Assembly: GCF_009618275.1 (NCBI RefSeq)
Contig: NZ_WIAD01000023.1
Location: 1-64,000, forward strand
Reading direction: 5' to 3'
Length of the DNA: 64,000 nucleotides
Source of the DNA: Roseimaritima sediminicola
GTDB lineage: Bacteria; Planctomycetota; Planctomycetia; Pirellulales; Pirellulaceae
Shown: positions 6,809 to 16,658 of the stretch, piece after piece
Numbering within the stretch: the stretch's first letter is position 1
How the letters are laid out: the number at the start of each line of letters is the position of its first letter
Made by a program: the position numbers and the translations under genes
The notes under the pieces: model-generated
The model's input: only the letters and a program-made list of their open reading frames with translations
What the model was told of the DNA's origin: nothing
Database searches by the model: none

Positions 6809-7669
6809 ATGTCGTTAAAGGTCTATATCAGTGGTCGTCTGGTCGACAAAGAAGACGCCAAGATCAGCGTCTTTGACCACGGATTGTTGTATGGCGACGG
6901 AGTCTTCGAGGGGTTGCGAAGCTACAACGGCCGCGTCTTCGAATTGGACGAGCATCTGGACCGATTGTGGGAATCGGCCCGGGCCATTCATTTGCAGATT
7001 CCGGGCACCAAAGCCGAGATGGCCGCTGCGGTTGAGGAAACCCTGCAAGCCAACCAGCTCCGCGATGCCTACATCCGGCTTGTCATCACTCGCGGCCGCG
7101 GCACCCTGGGCTTGGATCCCAACCGCTGCAGCGATCCGCAGGTGATCATCATCACCGACAAGATCGCGTTGTATCCGCCGGAAAACTACGAACAGGGCTT
7201 GGAACTGGTGACCGCCGCGACGATCCGCAACCACCCGGCGGCGCTCAGCCCGCGGATCAAGAGCCTAAATTACCTGAACAACATCATGGCCAAGATCGAA
7301 GGCCTGCGGGCGGGCTGTGTCGAAGCGTTGATGCTGAACCACAAGGGCGAAGTAGCCGAATGCACCGGCGACAATATTTTCGTCGTTCGCCGGGGCACGC
7401 TGATGACGCCCCCGATCGACGCCGGCATCCTGGAAGGCATTACCCGGAACGTCGTGCTGCGACTGGCCCGTGAAGCCCAGATCCCGGTCGCCGAAGTACC
7501 GTTCACACGTCATGACATCTTCGTGGCGGAAGAATGTTTCCTGACCGGGAGTGCCGCCGAAGTGATTCCCGTGGTTAAACTGGACGGACGCCCCATCGGC
7601 GAGGGGGTTCCGGGGCCGATTACCGGTCGTTTGATTCAGGCGTTTCGCCGGTGCGTGCAGGGCGATTGA
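6809..7669 (+). CDS. ilvE: branched-chain amino acid aminotransferase
   Basis: Predicted 286-aa PLP enzyme of fold type IV that transfers amino groups between glutamate and the keto acids of Ile, Leu and Val. N-terminal SVFDHGLLYGDGVFEGLRSY and the PLP lysine in KSLNYLNNIMAK (about residue 157) are class-IV hallmarks. EALMLNHKGEVAECTGDNIF and the closing ECFLTGSAAEVIPV strands follow. The length is usual for IlvE. The ATG at 6809 fits the family N-terminus (MSLKVYISGRLV). D-amino acid aminotransferase and aminodeoxychorismate lyase share the fold, but the pattern fits IlvE best. Confidence 0.92.
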   Translation: MSLKVYISGRLVDKEDAKISVFDHGLLYGDGVFEGLRSYNGRVFELDEHLDRLWESARAIHLQIPGTKAEMAAAVEETLQANQLRDAYIRLVITRGRGTLGLDPNRCSDPQVIIITDKIALYPPENYEQGLELVTAATIRNHPAALSPRIKSLNYLNNIMAKIEGLRAGCVEALMLNHKGEVAECTGDNIFVVRRGTLMTPPIDAGILEGITRNVVLRLAREAQIPVAEVPFTRHDIFVAEECFLTGSAAEVIPVVKLDGRPIGEGVPGPITGRLIQAFRRCVQGD

Positions 7670-7807
7670 TCGGCGGCCGCGGCCCGGTGAAGGAGAAGAC
7701 GTTTTGCCATCGCCATCGCCGCGCACAAGGCCTGAGTTGTAATTGACTTTCCATAATTTAATATGGGGCGGGTGTGGCCGTGGCGTCCCGTGGAGTGAAG
7801 GCAGTAA

Positions 7808-7885
7808 CACAGGCTGGAAGCCTATGCCGCTGTTCACAGGCTGGAAGCCTATGCCACTGTTCACAGGCTGGAAGCCCGGCGCCAC
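7808..7885. repeat. three direct copies of repeat family R1 (GTGGCATAGGCTTCCAGCCTGTG)
   Basis: Copies at 7808-7830, 7835-7857 and 7862-7885, spaced 27 bases apart, all read as CACAGGCTGGAAGCCTATGCC. The third has diverged at its end. The same 23-mer appears near 37339-37458, 41130, 56228-56283 and 59313-59451. Here it lies between two tandem genes and creates false N-terminal extensions of the downstream frame. Confidence 0.9.
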
Positions 7886-7941
7886 GACTGTTATTTTCCA
7901 ATCCTTTGCGACCGCGACCTTTTTTCGACGAGACGAAACCT

Positions 7942-9294
7942 TTGTCCACCTCTACCCCCCAGTCCTCGGTTGATGCGGTCGCTCAGTTGCAAGAGCGGAT
8001 CGCGAACAAAACGGCTACCATCGGCGTGATCGGCCTCGGCTATGTCGGCCTGCCCTTGATCGACGCGTTCACCAAAGCCGGGTTCGCCTGCCTGGGTTTC
8101 GACGTGGATCCGGCCAAGGTCGAAGCGTTGAGCGCCGGCAAGAGCTACATCAAGCACATCGACGACGCGACGATCTCTGAGTGGCTCTCAGCCGAAAAAT
8201 TCGAAGCGACCGTCGAGATGTCTCGATTGGCCGAACCCGATGTGTTGCTGATCTGCGTGCCGACGCCCCTGACCGACGCTCGCGACCCGGACCTGAAATA
8301 CGTGGTTGGAACGTGTGAAGCGATCGCTCGTACGCTGCGCAGCGGACAATTGGTGGTTCTGGAAAGCACGACCTATCCGACGACCACTCGGGACGTGATG
8401 GTGCCGATTCTGGAATCCGGCGGATACAAGGCCGGCGAGGATTTCTTCGTCGCCTACAGCCCCGAACGCGAAGACCCGGGCAACCCGAATTTCTCCGCCG
8501 CTCAGATCCCCAAAGTCGTCGGCGGCTTGGACCCGAACAGCCGAGACTTGGCCGAGGCCCTTTACGGTTCGGCCGTCGCGGGAACCGTGACGGTCAGCAG
8601 TTGTGAGGTCGCCGAGGCGGCCAAGGTTCTGGAAAACATCTACCGAGCCGTGAACATCGCTTTGGTCAACGAACTGAAAGTCTTGTTCGATACCATTGGG
8701 ATCGACGTTTGGGAAGTGATCAACGCGGCCAAGACCAAGCCCTTCGGTTTCCAGGCGTTCTATCCGGGGCCGGGACTGGGCGGACACTGTATTCCGATCG
8801 ATCCGTTCTATCTGTCGTGGTTGGCTCGCAAACACGGCCAGACGACGCGCTTCATCGAACTGGCCGGCGAAGTCAACACGTCGATGCCACGCTACGTCAT
8901 CACTCGTGTTGCCGAGTTCCTGAATGAAGTCGGCAAGCCGATCAAGGGCAGCAAGATCTGCCTGCTGGGTATGGCTTACAAAAAGGACGTGGACGATCCT
9001 CGCGAAAGCCCTTCCTTTGTGTTGATGGAACAGTTGCTCGATCGCGGCGCGGACCTGACCTACAGCGACCCGCACGTGCCGGCGCTACCGAAAATGCGGC
9101 ATCACGACCTGCCGGTGATGGAGAGTCAGGAGTTGACGCCGGAGTTTTTGAAGTCGCAGGATTGCATTCTGATCGCGACCGATCACACGGCCTTCGACTA
9201 TGAGACGATCGTCCAGCACGCTCCCTTGGTAGTCGATACTCGCAATGCCACGTTGGCCGTGGCCACCGGACGAACGAATATCCGCAAGGCCTAG
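7942..9294 (+). CDS. nucleotide-sugar dehydrogenase (UDP-GlcNAc/ManNAc 6-dehydrogenase type)
   Basis: Predicted 450-aa cytosolic enzyme that oxidises C6 of a UDP-sugar twice with NAD+, supplying uronic-acid units for surface polysaccharides. It shows the NAD-binding [12 protein letters not shown], the central domain with [15 protein letters not shown], the catalytic Cys in [19 protein letters not shown], and the C-terminal UDP-binding domain ([17 protein letters not shown]). The order matches WbpA/WecC-type enzymes. No ATG lies between the upstream repeats and the Rossmann motif, so I chose TTG at 7942; the start is uncertain. The upstream frame is only repeat sequence. The 3' end overlaps the stop of convergent cysNC by three bases. 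Confidence 0.88.
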   Translation: MSTSTPQSSVDAVAQLQERIANKTATIGVIGLGYVGLPLIDAFTKAGFACLGFDVDPAKVEALSAGKSYIKHIDDATISEWLSAEKFEATVEMSRLAEPDVLLICVPTPLTDARDPDLKYVVGTCEAIARTLRSGQLVVLESTTYPTTTRDVMVPILESGGYKAGEDFFVAYSPEREDPGNPNFSAAQIPKVVGGLDPNSRDLAEALYGSAVAGTVTVSSCEVAEAAKVLENIYRAVNIALVNELKVLFDTIGIDVWEVINAAKTKPFGFQAFYPGPGLGGHCIPIDPFYLSWLARKHGQTTRFIELAGEVNTSMPRYVITRVAEFLNEVGKPIKGSKICLLGMAYKKDVDDPRESPSFVLMEQLLDRGADLTYSDPHVPALPKMRHHDLPVMESQELTPEFLKSQDCILIATDHTAFDYETIVQHAPLVVDTRNATLAVATGRTNIRKA

Positions 9295-11234
9295 CGGATG
9301 AAGCCGCGTTGGCGGAGCAGGTCGATGACGGCGTCGGCACAGGCTTCGGCGGAATCGTTCGTGGCGTCCAGCACTAGGTCCGGGGCGTCGGGCGTTTCGT
9401 AGGGAGCCGTCACGCCGGGGAAATTCTGCAGCTTGCCCGCGTCGGCCTCGGCGTACTGGCCCTTGGTGTCACGCTGTCGGCAGACTTCGACGTCGGCGTT
9501 GACGTGCACGACCAGAAATCGATCCTGCCCCACCACGGACGCCGCCTTTTGGCGAACCGATTCGTTGGGCGCGACGAAGGCGGCAATGCAAATCATTCCG
9601 GCGTCGTTCAGTGTATGCGCCAGATGCGCCGAACGACGGAGGTTCTCGCTGCGATCCTCGGCGGAGAAGCCAAGGTCGCGGCTGAGGCCCTTTCGCACGC
9701 GTTCGCCATCGATCATTGCGACCGCCCGACCAGCATCGAACAGCTTTCGCTCGCAGGCCGTTCCGATCGCGGTTTTGCCGCTGCCGGTCAACCCGGTCAG
9801 CAATACGGTCACCGGCTTCTGACCAAACCGTGCAGCCCGCTCTTCGGCACCCACGGACGTCGCCTCGCCGGCGGACGGTTCGCCGGAGCGATCCGCTTCG
9901 TCATCCCAGATCGCTCGGCGTTTGGTATCGGTATCGCCATCGAGGATCATGCCGGCACCGACGGTGGCGTTCGTGATCCGGTCGATGATGATGAAGGCGC
10001 CGCTGTTGCGATTGCGGCGATAGGCGTCGAAATGGATGGGATTGTTCAGCGAAACCCGAGCGCGACCGATCTCGTTTAGTTCCAATTGCGGCGTCGGGCT
10101 GCGATGCAGCGTGTTGACGTCGATCTTGTAGTTCAACGTCTCGATGCTGCCCGGCACGGTTTGCGTGGTGTGTTTAAACAGGTACGTCTTGCCGGGCAAC
10201 ATCGCATCCTGGTTCATCCACACGATCATGGCATTCACGGTGTCGCTGCTGCGCGGCACGTTGCCGCTGCGCACGATCATGTCACCGCGACTGGCATCGA
10301 TCTCATCTTCCAAGGTCAGCGTCACCGACAGCGGCGCGAAGGCTTCCTCGACCGGTCCTTCGAAGGTCTCGATCGATTTGACCTTCGACTGCTGACGACT
10401 GGGCAACACGGTCACTTCTTCGCCGGGCCGGATGATGCCCGAGGCGATCGTGCCGCAGAAGCCGCGGAAGTCCAGGTTGGGTCGATTCACGTACTGGACC
10501 GGAAGCCGAAAATCGCGCAGGTTGCGGTCCGAGCCGATGTAGACCGTTTCCAGGAAGTTCATCAGCGTGCTGCCGTTGTACCACGGCGTGTTCTGGCTGG
10601 GTTCGACAACGTTGTCGCCATCGAGAGCGCTGATCGGAATGAAGTGCAGGTCCGGCAGGTCCAAGCGCGTGGCGAAGGAGCGGTAGTCCTGGCAGATTTC
10701 TTCGAAGCGTTCCTCGCTGAAATCGACCAGGTCCATCTTATTGACCGCCACGATCACATGGCGGATGCCCAGCAGCGAAACGATAAAGCTGTGGCGACGG
10801 GTCTGGGTCAGGACACCGTGCCGGGCGTCGATCAGGATCACCGCCAGGTCGGCCGTACTGGCCCCGGTGGCCATGTTGCGGGTGTATTGTTCGTGGCCCG
10901 GCGTGTCGGCAATGATAAATTTTCGCTTGGCCGTGCTGAAGTAGCGGTAGGCGACATCGATCGTGATGCCCTGCTCACGCTCCTCTTTCAGGCCGTCGGT
11001 GGCCAGGGCCGGATCGAATTTGCCGCCGGCCGAACCCTGCGTGACCGAGTCGTTTTCGATCTTCGAGAGTTCATCCTCGTACAGCATCTTGGAATCGAAC
11101 AGCAAGCGCCCGATCAGCGTGCTCTTGCCGTCGTCGACGCTGCCGCAGGTGATGAACCGCAGCAGTTGCTTGTGCTCGTGCTGTTTGAGGTAGGCATCGA
11201 TATCGGTGGCGATCAGTTCGGATTGGTGCGACAT
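9291..11234 (-). CDS. cysNC: bifunctional sulfate adenylyltransferase subunit 1 / adenylylsulfate kinase
   Basis: Predicted 647-aa fusion. Residues about 1-440 are CysN: a GTPase domain with [15 protein letters not shown], the DTPGHEQY switch and NKMD, then EF-Tu-like beta-barrels. The last 180 residues are CysC (APS kinase) with P-loop [11 protein letters not shown] and [16 protein letters not shown]. CysN hydrolyses GTP to drive APS formation by CysD; CysC then makes PAPS. In the kinase part the loop usually holding an active-site serine before Pro reads [10 protein letters not shown], so that serine is Ala; this may be a subfamily trait. I chose the ATG at 11234 ([13 protein letters not shown]). 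cysD lies 95 bases upstream on the same strand. Confidence 0.93.
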   Translation of the reverse strand: MSHQSELIATDIDAYLKQHEHKQLLRFITCGSVDDGKSTLIGRLLFDSKMLYEDELSKIENDSVTQGSAGGKFDPALATDGLKEEREQGITIDVAYRYFSTAKRKFIIADTPGHEQYTRNMATGASTADLAVILIDARHGVLTQTRRHSFIVSLLGIRHVIVAVNKMDLVDFSEERFEEICQDYRSFATRLDLPDLHFIPISALDGDNVVEPSQNTPWYNGSTLMNFLETVYIGSDRNLRDFRLPVQYVNRPNLDFRGFCGTIASGIIRPGEEVTVLPSRQQSKVKSIETFEGPVEEAFAPLSVTLTLEDEIDASRGDMIVRSGNVPRSSDTVNAMIVWMNQDAMLPGKTYLFKHTTQTVPGSIETLNYKIDVNTLHRSPTPQLELNEIGRARVSLNNPIHFDAYRRNRNSGAFIIIDRITNATVGAGMILDGDTDTKRRAIWDDEADRSGEPSAGEATSVGAEERAARFGQKPVTVLLTGLTGSGKTAIGTACERKLFDAGRAVAMIDGERVRKGLSRDLGFSAEDRSENLRRSAHLAHTLNDAGMICIAAFVAPNESVRQKAASVVGQDRFLVVHVNADVEVCRQRDTKGQYAEADAGKLQNFPGVTAPYETPDAPDLVLDATNDSAEACADAVIDLLRQRGFIR

Positions 11235-11329
11235 GATAGGTGAAAAAGCGTGATGGACGGTAGCGAATGGTGGGGGGACGCAGGGCGGCACGGCGACGGC
11301 CGTGGCAGGGCGGAGCGGGGCAGGGCGGG

Positions 11330-12241
11330 CTAGAAATACCCCCGCTCTTTCTTCTTTTGCATGCCTGCGCCGCCTTCGTCCTGGTCGATAACGCGTCCCT
11401 GTCGTTCACTGGTACGGGTCAGCAACATTTCCTGAATGATTTCCGGCAACGTCGTGGCGTCGGATTCGACCGCGCCGGTCAGCGGATAACAGCCCAGGGT
11501 GCGGAAGCGGACGCGCCGCATCTGCGGCTCCTCGCCCGGTTCCAGCGGAATCCGCTCGTCGTCGCGCATGATCAGGGTGCCGTTGCGTTCGATTACGGGA
11601 CGTTCGGCCGAGAAATACAGCGGCACGATCGGGATGTTTTCCAGATGGATGTACTGCCAGACGTCCAGCTCCGTCCAGTTGCTCATCGGGAACACGCGGA
11701 TCGATTCGCCTTTATTGACCCGAGCGTTGTACAGGTTCCACAGCTCGGGACGCTGGTTCTTGGGGTCCCAGCGATGGTTCTTGTCACGGAAGCTGAACAC
11801 CCGTTCCTTGGCGCGGCTCTTTTCTTCGTCGCGGCGAGCGCCGCCGAAAGCGGCGTCAAAACCGTGCTTGTCGAGCGCCTGCTTCAGCGAATCGGTTTTC
11901 ATCAACTCCGTATGCCGCTCGCTGTCCTCCCAGGGTTTGATGTCGTGGCTGCGGCCCTCTTCGTTGATGTGGACAATCAGATCCAACCCCAGCTCCTTGC
12001 GAGCATAATTCTCGCGAAACTCGATCATTTCGCGGAATTTCCAGGTCGTGTCCACGTGCATCAGTGGAAATGGCGGCTTGGCCGGAGCGAACGCTTTGCG
12101 GGCCAGATGAACCAGGACCGCCGAATCTTTCCCGATCGAATACAACATGACCGGCTTTTGAAACTCCGCGACGACCTCGCGGATGATGTGGATGCTCTCG
12201 GCTTCGAGCTGTTTCAGGTGGGTAAGGTTGTAGTCGGACAT
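11330..12241 (-). CDS. cysD: sulfate adenylyltransferase subunit 2
   Basis: Predicted 303-aa ATP sulfurylase catalytic subunit of the PP-loop family, forming APS from sulfate and ATP with CysN. The PP-loop reads [20 protein letters not shown] (from about residue 32), followed by [15 protein letters not shown] and, in the middle, [20 protein letters not shown], all strong CysD signatures. The ATG at 12241 ([16 protein letters not shown]) matches the family N-terminus. It is the first gene of a two-gene unit with cysNC. The gap to rsmG (12242-12420) holds a degenerate AT/CG repeat of roughly 19-base period and no gene. Confidence 0.95.
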   Translation of the reverse strand: MSDYNLTHLKQLEAESIHIIREVVAEFQKPVMLYSIGKDSAVLVHLARKAFAPAKPPFPLMHVDTTWKFREMIEFRENYARKELGLDLIVHINEEGRSHDIKPWEDSERHTELMKTDSLKQALDKHGFDAAFGGARRDEEKSRAKERVFSFRDKNHRWDPKNQRPELWNLYNARVNKGESIRVFPMSNWTELDVWQYIHLENIPIVPLYFSAERPVIERNGTLIMRDDERIPLEPGEEPQMRRVRFRTLGCYPLTGAVESDATTLPEIIQEMLLTRTSERQGRVIDQDEGGAGMQKKKERGYF

Positions 12242-12420
12242 AGGTTTCGGCGCTATCGGGTGTCTCGGCACTATCGGCCAATCGATCGTTCTGAACAGGT
12301 TTTCTCGGCCCGGTGAGTATAGGCCAAGGACGCTTCGGCGGGCAGGCAGGTCATCCGCTAACGCGTGTCATCGGCGACAGCGCGTTATTCGCTGCAACAC
12401 GTTTTATCGGCAACAACGCT

Positions 12421-13074
12421 TCATTCGCGATAGCGAGGGTTATCGCGATGGGTGATCTGCAGGACCACACCTTCATTCTCGCCGTCGCCCAGCGGATAAC
12501 TGGCGACTTTCCGCATCAGCAGACCGTTCATTACGCCGTGATGCCGGGCTTCGCCGCGTTCCTCCACCCATTTGGGCCCCTTGATAACCAGCAAGCGGCC
12601 GATCGACGCCCAGTGCGGCTCGACCCAAGTGCACAGTTTGCGAATTGAACCCACGGCCCGCACCAGGATCGTTTCAAAGCGAAAATCTTCCAATAGGTCC
12701 TCTCCGCGAGCGGCGTAGACCGGAACCGGCAGATTCAGTTCCTCGACAAACGTATTCAGCACGGCCGCCCGCTTGCCGACGCTCTCGGCCAGAGCCACCT
12801 GGACGTCGGGCCGCACAATGGCCAGCGGAATCCCCGGGACACCGCCGCCGGAGCCCAGGTCCAGGACGTCCTCGCCGGCCGCGAGCAACGGGGCCACCTG
12901 CAGCACGTCTCGCAGGTCGCGCGTGACGAACGTTTCCCAGTCGGTGTGGCGAGTCAGGTTCAGGCGTTCGTTCCAGTCCCACAGCAGACGCACGTACTGT
13001 TCGATCTGTTCGATCTGCGGCTCGGGCAACTCGTAACCGGCCCGCTCGAGCGCGGCCAGGAAATCAGCATCCAT
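12421..13074 (-). CDS. rsmG: 16S rRNA (guanine527-N7)-methyltransferase
   Basis: Predicted 217-aa SAM-dependent methyltransferase (GidB) that makes m7G527 in 16S rRNA. LLWDWNERLNLTRHTD near residue 30, the SAM motif VLDLGSGGGVPGIPLAI (about 70-87), then ESVGKRAAVLNTFVEEL and VRAVGSIRKLCTW are typical. I chose the ATG at 13074; the long upstream frame overlaps the start of divergent tsaD and has no family similarity. The N-terminus is a little shorter than in E. coli RsmG. It is transcribed divergently from tsaD with about 134 bases between starts. Confidence 0.9.
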   Translation of the reverse strand: MDADFLAALERAGYELPEPQIEQIEQYVRLLWDWNERLNLTRHTDWETFVTRDLRDVLQVAPLLAAGEDVLDLGSGGGVPGIPLAIVRPDVQVALAESVGKRAAVLNTFVEELNLPVPVYAARGEDLLEDFRFETILVRAVGSIRKLCTWVEPHWASIGRLLVIKGPKWVEERGEARHHGVMNGLLMRKVASYPLGDGENEGVVLQITHRDNPRYRE

Positions 13075-13208
13075 CGGCAAAGGAAAACTCCAAGATAGAA
13101 ATAAATAGATCCGTTCGGCGTTGGGCTTGCGGCACCGTTGGACCGCCCCCGGCGTTCCGGACGTCATGCCCCCTTGGACGTCCTGTTCGCAGCAAGCAAA
13201 CTGACGGA

Positions 13209-14231
13209 ATGAGCATTCTGACAATTGAATCGACTTGCGACGAGACGGCTGCCGCGGTAATCGCCCGCGACGGCCAGGTTTTGGGCTCCGCTCTGGCCAC
13301 CCAGACCGAATTGCATGAGCAATACCGGGGCGTGGTGCCCGAGGTCGCCGCTCGGGCTCACGTCGAACGCATCCTACCGGTCATCGACCACGCCTTGACC
13401 GAGGCCCAGTGCGACCCCACCTCGCTCGATGCGGTGGCCGTAGCCCACACGCCGGGGCTGGCCGGATCGCTGCTGATCGGGCTGACCGCCGCCAAGACCC
13501 TGGCGGTCGCCTGGCAGAAGCCACTAATTACCGTCAACCACCTATACGCCCACATCTACGCCTGCCAGTTGGGGCGGACCGAATCGATCTATCCCTGCGT
13601 GGGGTTGATCGTCAGCGGTGGCCACACCAGTTTGTACGATTGCCTGGGACCGCTGGAGCTGCGTTACCTGGGCGGCACGATCGACGACGCGGCGGGCGAA
13701 GCCTTTGACAAGGTGGCTGCGATGCTGGGGCTGGAGTTTCCCGGCGGGCCGGCCGTTTCCCGGGCCGCCCTGGAGGGCAACCCCGAGGCCTACCGGTTTC
13801 CGCGTTCCCTATTGAACCAAGACAACTTTGACTTCAGCTTCAGCGGCCTGAAAACGGCCGTGCGATACGAATTGGTCGGACCGGGGGAAAAGGATTTCAC
13901 CCAATTGGACCTGCCCGCGGAGCGGGTGGCTGATATCTGCGCGTCGTTCCAGCAAGCGGTGGTGGACGTCTTGGTCGAGAAGTCGCGACGAGCCGTGCGC
14001 CACAGTTCCGCCAACCGATTGTGCATCGGTGGCGGTGTCGCGGCCAACCGCGTCCTGCGAACCGCTTTTGAACAAGCCGCCGACGAGGACGCGTTTGAGT
14101 TGATCGTCGCGCCGCCCCATCTGTGTACCGACAACGCGGTGATGGGAGCGATCGCACTGGAAAAGCTGGCCCGCGACGATTTCGCGTCGCTGGACATCGA
14201 CATCCAGCCCGGCCTGCAGCGCGGGCATTAG
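13209..14231 (+). CDS. tsaD: tRNA N6-adenosine threonylcarbamoyltransferase
   Basis: Predicted 340-aa ASKHA-fold enzyme that transfers the threonylcarbamoyl group to A37 of ANN-decoding tRNAs, with TsaB and TsaE. It starts MSILTIESTCDETAAAVIA, a near-exact family N-terminus. The metal-binding HLYAHIYA (about residue 111) and LIVSGGHTSLY follow. Later come GEAFDKVAAMLGL, NFDFSFSGLKTAVRY and CIGGGVAANRVLR, all conserved. The length is standard. The gene converges with the ctp-type protease gene, separated by about 200 bases of inverted repeats. Confidence 0.95.
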   Translation: MSILTIESTCDETAAAVIARDGQVLGSALATQTELHEQYRGVVPEVAARAHVERILPVIDHALTEAQCDPTSLDAVAVAHTPGLAGSLLIGLTAAKTLAVAWQKPLITVNHLYAHIYACQLGRTESIYPCVGLIVSGGHTSLYDCLGPLELRYLGGTIDDAAGEAFDKVAAMLGLEFPGGPAVSRAALEGNPEAYRFPRSLLNQDNFDFSFSGLKTAVRYELVGPGEKDFTQLDLPAERVADICASFQQAVVDVLVEKSRRAVRHSSANRLCIGGGVAANRVLRTAFEQAADEDAFELIVAPPHLCTDNAVMGAIALEKLARDDFASLDIDIQPGLQRGH

Positions 14232-14299
14232 CCGCGCGTCCGGGTTGGACTTGACCGTAGCTGATCTCGGCAGAGATTGGATCGAGGGGTTGAAACGGT

Positions 14300-14417
14300 C
14301 CAAAGTCTGGCGACTTCAGCTACGGGAGCTGGAGTCTAGCCTTTAGGCGATTCCGATCTGGCGCAGAGCGGCTAAAGCCTGGACTCCAGCGCCAAAGTCT
14401 GGCGACTTCGGCTACGG
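14300..14417. repeat. repeat family R3 with internal hairpin between converging genes
   Basis: Two direct copies of CCAAAGTCTGGCGACTTC (14300-14325 and 14392-14417) flank a hairpin whose arms read CTGGAGTCTAGCCTTTAG and GCTAAAGCCTGGACTCCAG. A reversed copy of the direct repeat lies at 21419-21442. The block fills the gap between the stops of tsaD and the protease gene and could act as a bidirectional terminator. Confidence 0.75.
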
Positions 14418-14430
14418 GCAGACCACCCGC

Positions 14431-16491
14431 TTAACCGGCACGCGCCAGGTTCTGCTGCTGGAGGCCAGCGGCATAGTCGTGGGCGATATTCAGCACTTCT
14501 TCGTTGTAGAAGTACCGGCGGAAGACCTCATCGTCCGGCGTCTGCTGGTCGATCACCTCCTTTTCCTCTTCTTCGTCCGCATCCAGTTCCTTGCGGCGTT
14601 CGAAGAATTCGCTTTCGACCAGCGACAGGAACTTTTCTTCTTTCTGACGGCGATACGAATCGATTCGCCGCTGCAATGCCAGGAATTCTTCGTTCTCGGC
14701 GACGCGTTCGGTGGATCGTGCCCGGACCACGCCCAGCACATCGGGCGGCAGCATGTCGTAGACGCGGTGTTCCGCCTTGGGCACCCGGTCGTGCTCCAGA
14801 GCGTACTCCAGGTCGTCTTCACCGACGTCCATATAGGTCGTCAAGCTGGGCAGCACCACATCGGCTGGCACGCCTTCCTTCTGGGTACTGTCTCCATCGG
14901 GCAGGTAGAACTGCTGCAGCGTCACCTTCAACGCGCCGTAGTTCTCGCGGTTGGTTCCCAGCAGTTCGCGAGCCAGGTCCATCAGGGTTTGCACGGTGCC
15001 TTTGCCGTGCGTTTTCTCGTCACCGACGATCAAGCCGCGGCGATAGTCGCGGATGGCACCGGCGAGAATCTCACTGGCGCTGGCACTGAACTGGCTGGTC
15101 ACCACGACCAGCGGTCCGTCCCACGCCACACCGCGTTCTTCATCGTCGTACTGGTCGACCGTGCCGTCGGAGTTCTTGACCTGGACGACGGTGCCCTCGT
15201 CAATGAACAACCCGGTCAAACTGATCGCTTCGGTCAGGCTGCCGCCACCGTTCTTGCTGAGGTCCAGGACCACGCATTCGACGTTGTCTTCTTTGAAGCG
15301 GTCGAGGATACGACGCACGTCCCGGGTACTGCTGCGGTAATCGCGGCGATTCTGGCGAGCCGCTTCCATATCCATGTAGAAACTGGGCAGGCTGATGTAG
15401 CCGATCTTCATGTCCTTGCCGGTTTCTTCACTGGTGTGTTCGAGCACTTCTCCACGGGCGGCGCTGTCTTCCAGCTGCACCTTGGCGCGAACGATCTTGA
15501 GGACTTGGACGTCGCCGACGCCCTTGGGTTTGACGCCCAATCGCACGGTCGTGCCGGCTTTGCCGCGGATCATGCCGACGACTTGTTTCAGCGGCATTTC
15601 CACGATATCGGTCATTTCGCCTTCTTCACCCTGGCCGACGCTGACGATCACATCGCCCTCTTTCAACTTGCCATGCTTGGCCGCCGCACCACCGGGAATG
15701 ATGTTCGTCACCTCGGTATAGCCGTCCTTCTCTCGCAGAGCGGCACCGATTCCGTCCAAGCTCAGTCGCATCAGCATCTCGAAGTCTTCCAGCGAGCTGG
15801 GCGACATATAGGTCGTATGCGGGTCGTACGAACTGGTGATCGACGTCAGGAACAGTTCGAGAATGTCATCGGTTTCGGTCTGATGCCAACGGCGGGCGTA
15901 GCGGTTGTAGCGGCGGCGCAGTTGTTCGGTCGCCTCTTCGCCTTCCTTGCCTTCGTCCTTCAGGTCCAGCAGGTTGTACTTGATCTGGCGGCGCCAGCGA
16001 TCCCGAGCTTCGTCGGCATCCAGCGGATAACGGGTCGCTTCGGGATCGATCACGATCGATTCTTCGCGTTGGAAGTCGTGCTCCTGGTCCAACAACTCCT
16101 CGATCGTCTTCAGCCGCTCGTCGACGCGTTCCAGAAAACGATTGAAGATCTTGTAGGTGATCGACAGATCGCCTTTCTTGACGTGATCGTCCAGCAACGT
16201 CTGGTATTCGGTGAACTCGTCGTAGTCCGACTGATAAAAGTACAGCTTCATCGGGTCCAGCGATTTCAGGTACAGCCCCAGGGCCCGCTTGCTGGCCTCG
16301 TCGTCCACTTCGCTGCGCGAGATATGTCGCCGCGGCAACAACAGAGAAACGATCTTGGCAACTTGACTGTCCTTGGCGGTCGGTCCGGGAAGTCCTTCGG
16401 CCTGGGAGGCAAGCGGACAACTGAGCATGGCTGCGGCGACCGCCATCAACAGCAATGACCGAAAACCAAAACGACCAACGTGAACGGGCAT
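14431..16491 (-). CDS. C-terminal processing peptidase (S41 family, Prc/CtpA type)
   Basis: Predicted 686-aa exported serine protease. A signal peptide (SLLLMAVAAAMLSCPLASQA) is followed by an N-terminal domain (about 40-250), a PDZ domain (IGAALREKDGYTEVTNIIPGG, about 260-345) and the S41 catalytic domain. That domain shows VVVTSQFSASASEILAGAI (nucleophile Ser) and VGDEKTHGKGTVQT (catalytic Lys), then a long charged C-terminal region. The overall size matches Prc/Tsp, the tail-specific protease of the periplasm. I chose the ATG at 16491; the upstream frame only adds a hydrophobic, Pro-rich stretch. No partner such as NlpI is nearby. Confidence 0.92.
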   Translation of the reverse strand: MPVHVGRFGFRSLLLMAVAAAMLSCPLASQAEGLPGPTAKDSQVAKIVSLLLPRRHISRSEVDDEASKRALGLYLKSLDPMKLYFYQSDYDEFTEYQTLLDDHVKKGDLSITYKIFNRFLERVDERLKTIEELLDQEHDFQREESIVIDPEATRYPLDADEARDRWRRQIKYNLLDLKDEGKEGEEATEQLRRRYNRYARRWHQTETDDILELFLTSITSSYDPHTTYMSPSSLEDFEMLMRLSLDGIGAALREKDGYTEVTNIIPGGAAAKHGKLKEGDVIVSVGQGEEGEMTDIVEMPLKQVVGMIRGKAGTTVRLGVKPKGVGDVQVLKIVRAKVQLEDSAARGEVLEHTSEETGKDMKIGYISLPSFYMDMEAARQNRRDYRSSTRDVRRILDRFKEDNVECVVLDLSKNGGGSLTEAISLTGLFIDEGTVVQVKNSDGTVDQYDDEERGVAWDGPLVVVTSQFSASASEILAGAIRDYRRGLIVGDEKTHGKGTVQTLMDLARELLGTNRENYGALKVTLQQFYLPDGDSTQKEGVPADVVLPSLTTYMDVGEDDLEYALEHDRVPKAEHRVYDMLPPDVLGVVRARSTERVAENEEFLALQRRIDSYRRQKEEKFLSLVESEFFERRKELDADEEEEKEVIDQQTPDDEVFRRYFYNEEVLNIAHDYAAGLQQQNLARAG

Positions 16492-16658
16492 ACGTTTTAT
16501 CCGTAACAAGGGGGGAGTCTGCGGAATCAGCACGGCGGGAAGAATCGCCACTGGAATGGTAGGAAAGGTGGCAAATAGCGGCAAGTTCGAAAAATCTGCC
16601 TTCACCGTACTCTACGTAAGATAACCGATATTGGTGCGTTTTGGGGATTCAACGCATG

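Noticed and set aside
7743-7973. Frames encoding repeated GWKPMPL peptides
   Set aside because: They are the R1 repeat translated; no start or domain supports a protein.
12330-12440. Degenerate repeat of about 19 bases between cysD and rsmG
   Set aside because: The units are too diverged to define by eye; could be decay of an older repeat, not reported as a family.
14479-16458. 659-codon + frame opposite the processing protease
   Set aside because: Antisense shadow of a gene with clear PDZ and S41 motifs.
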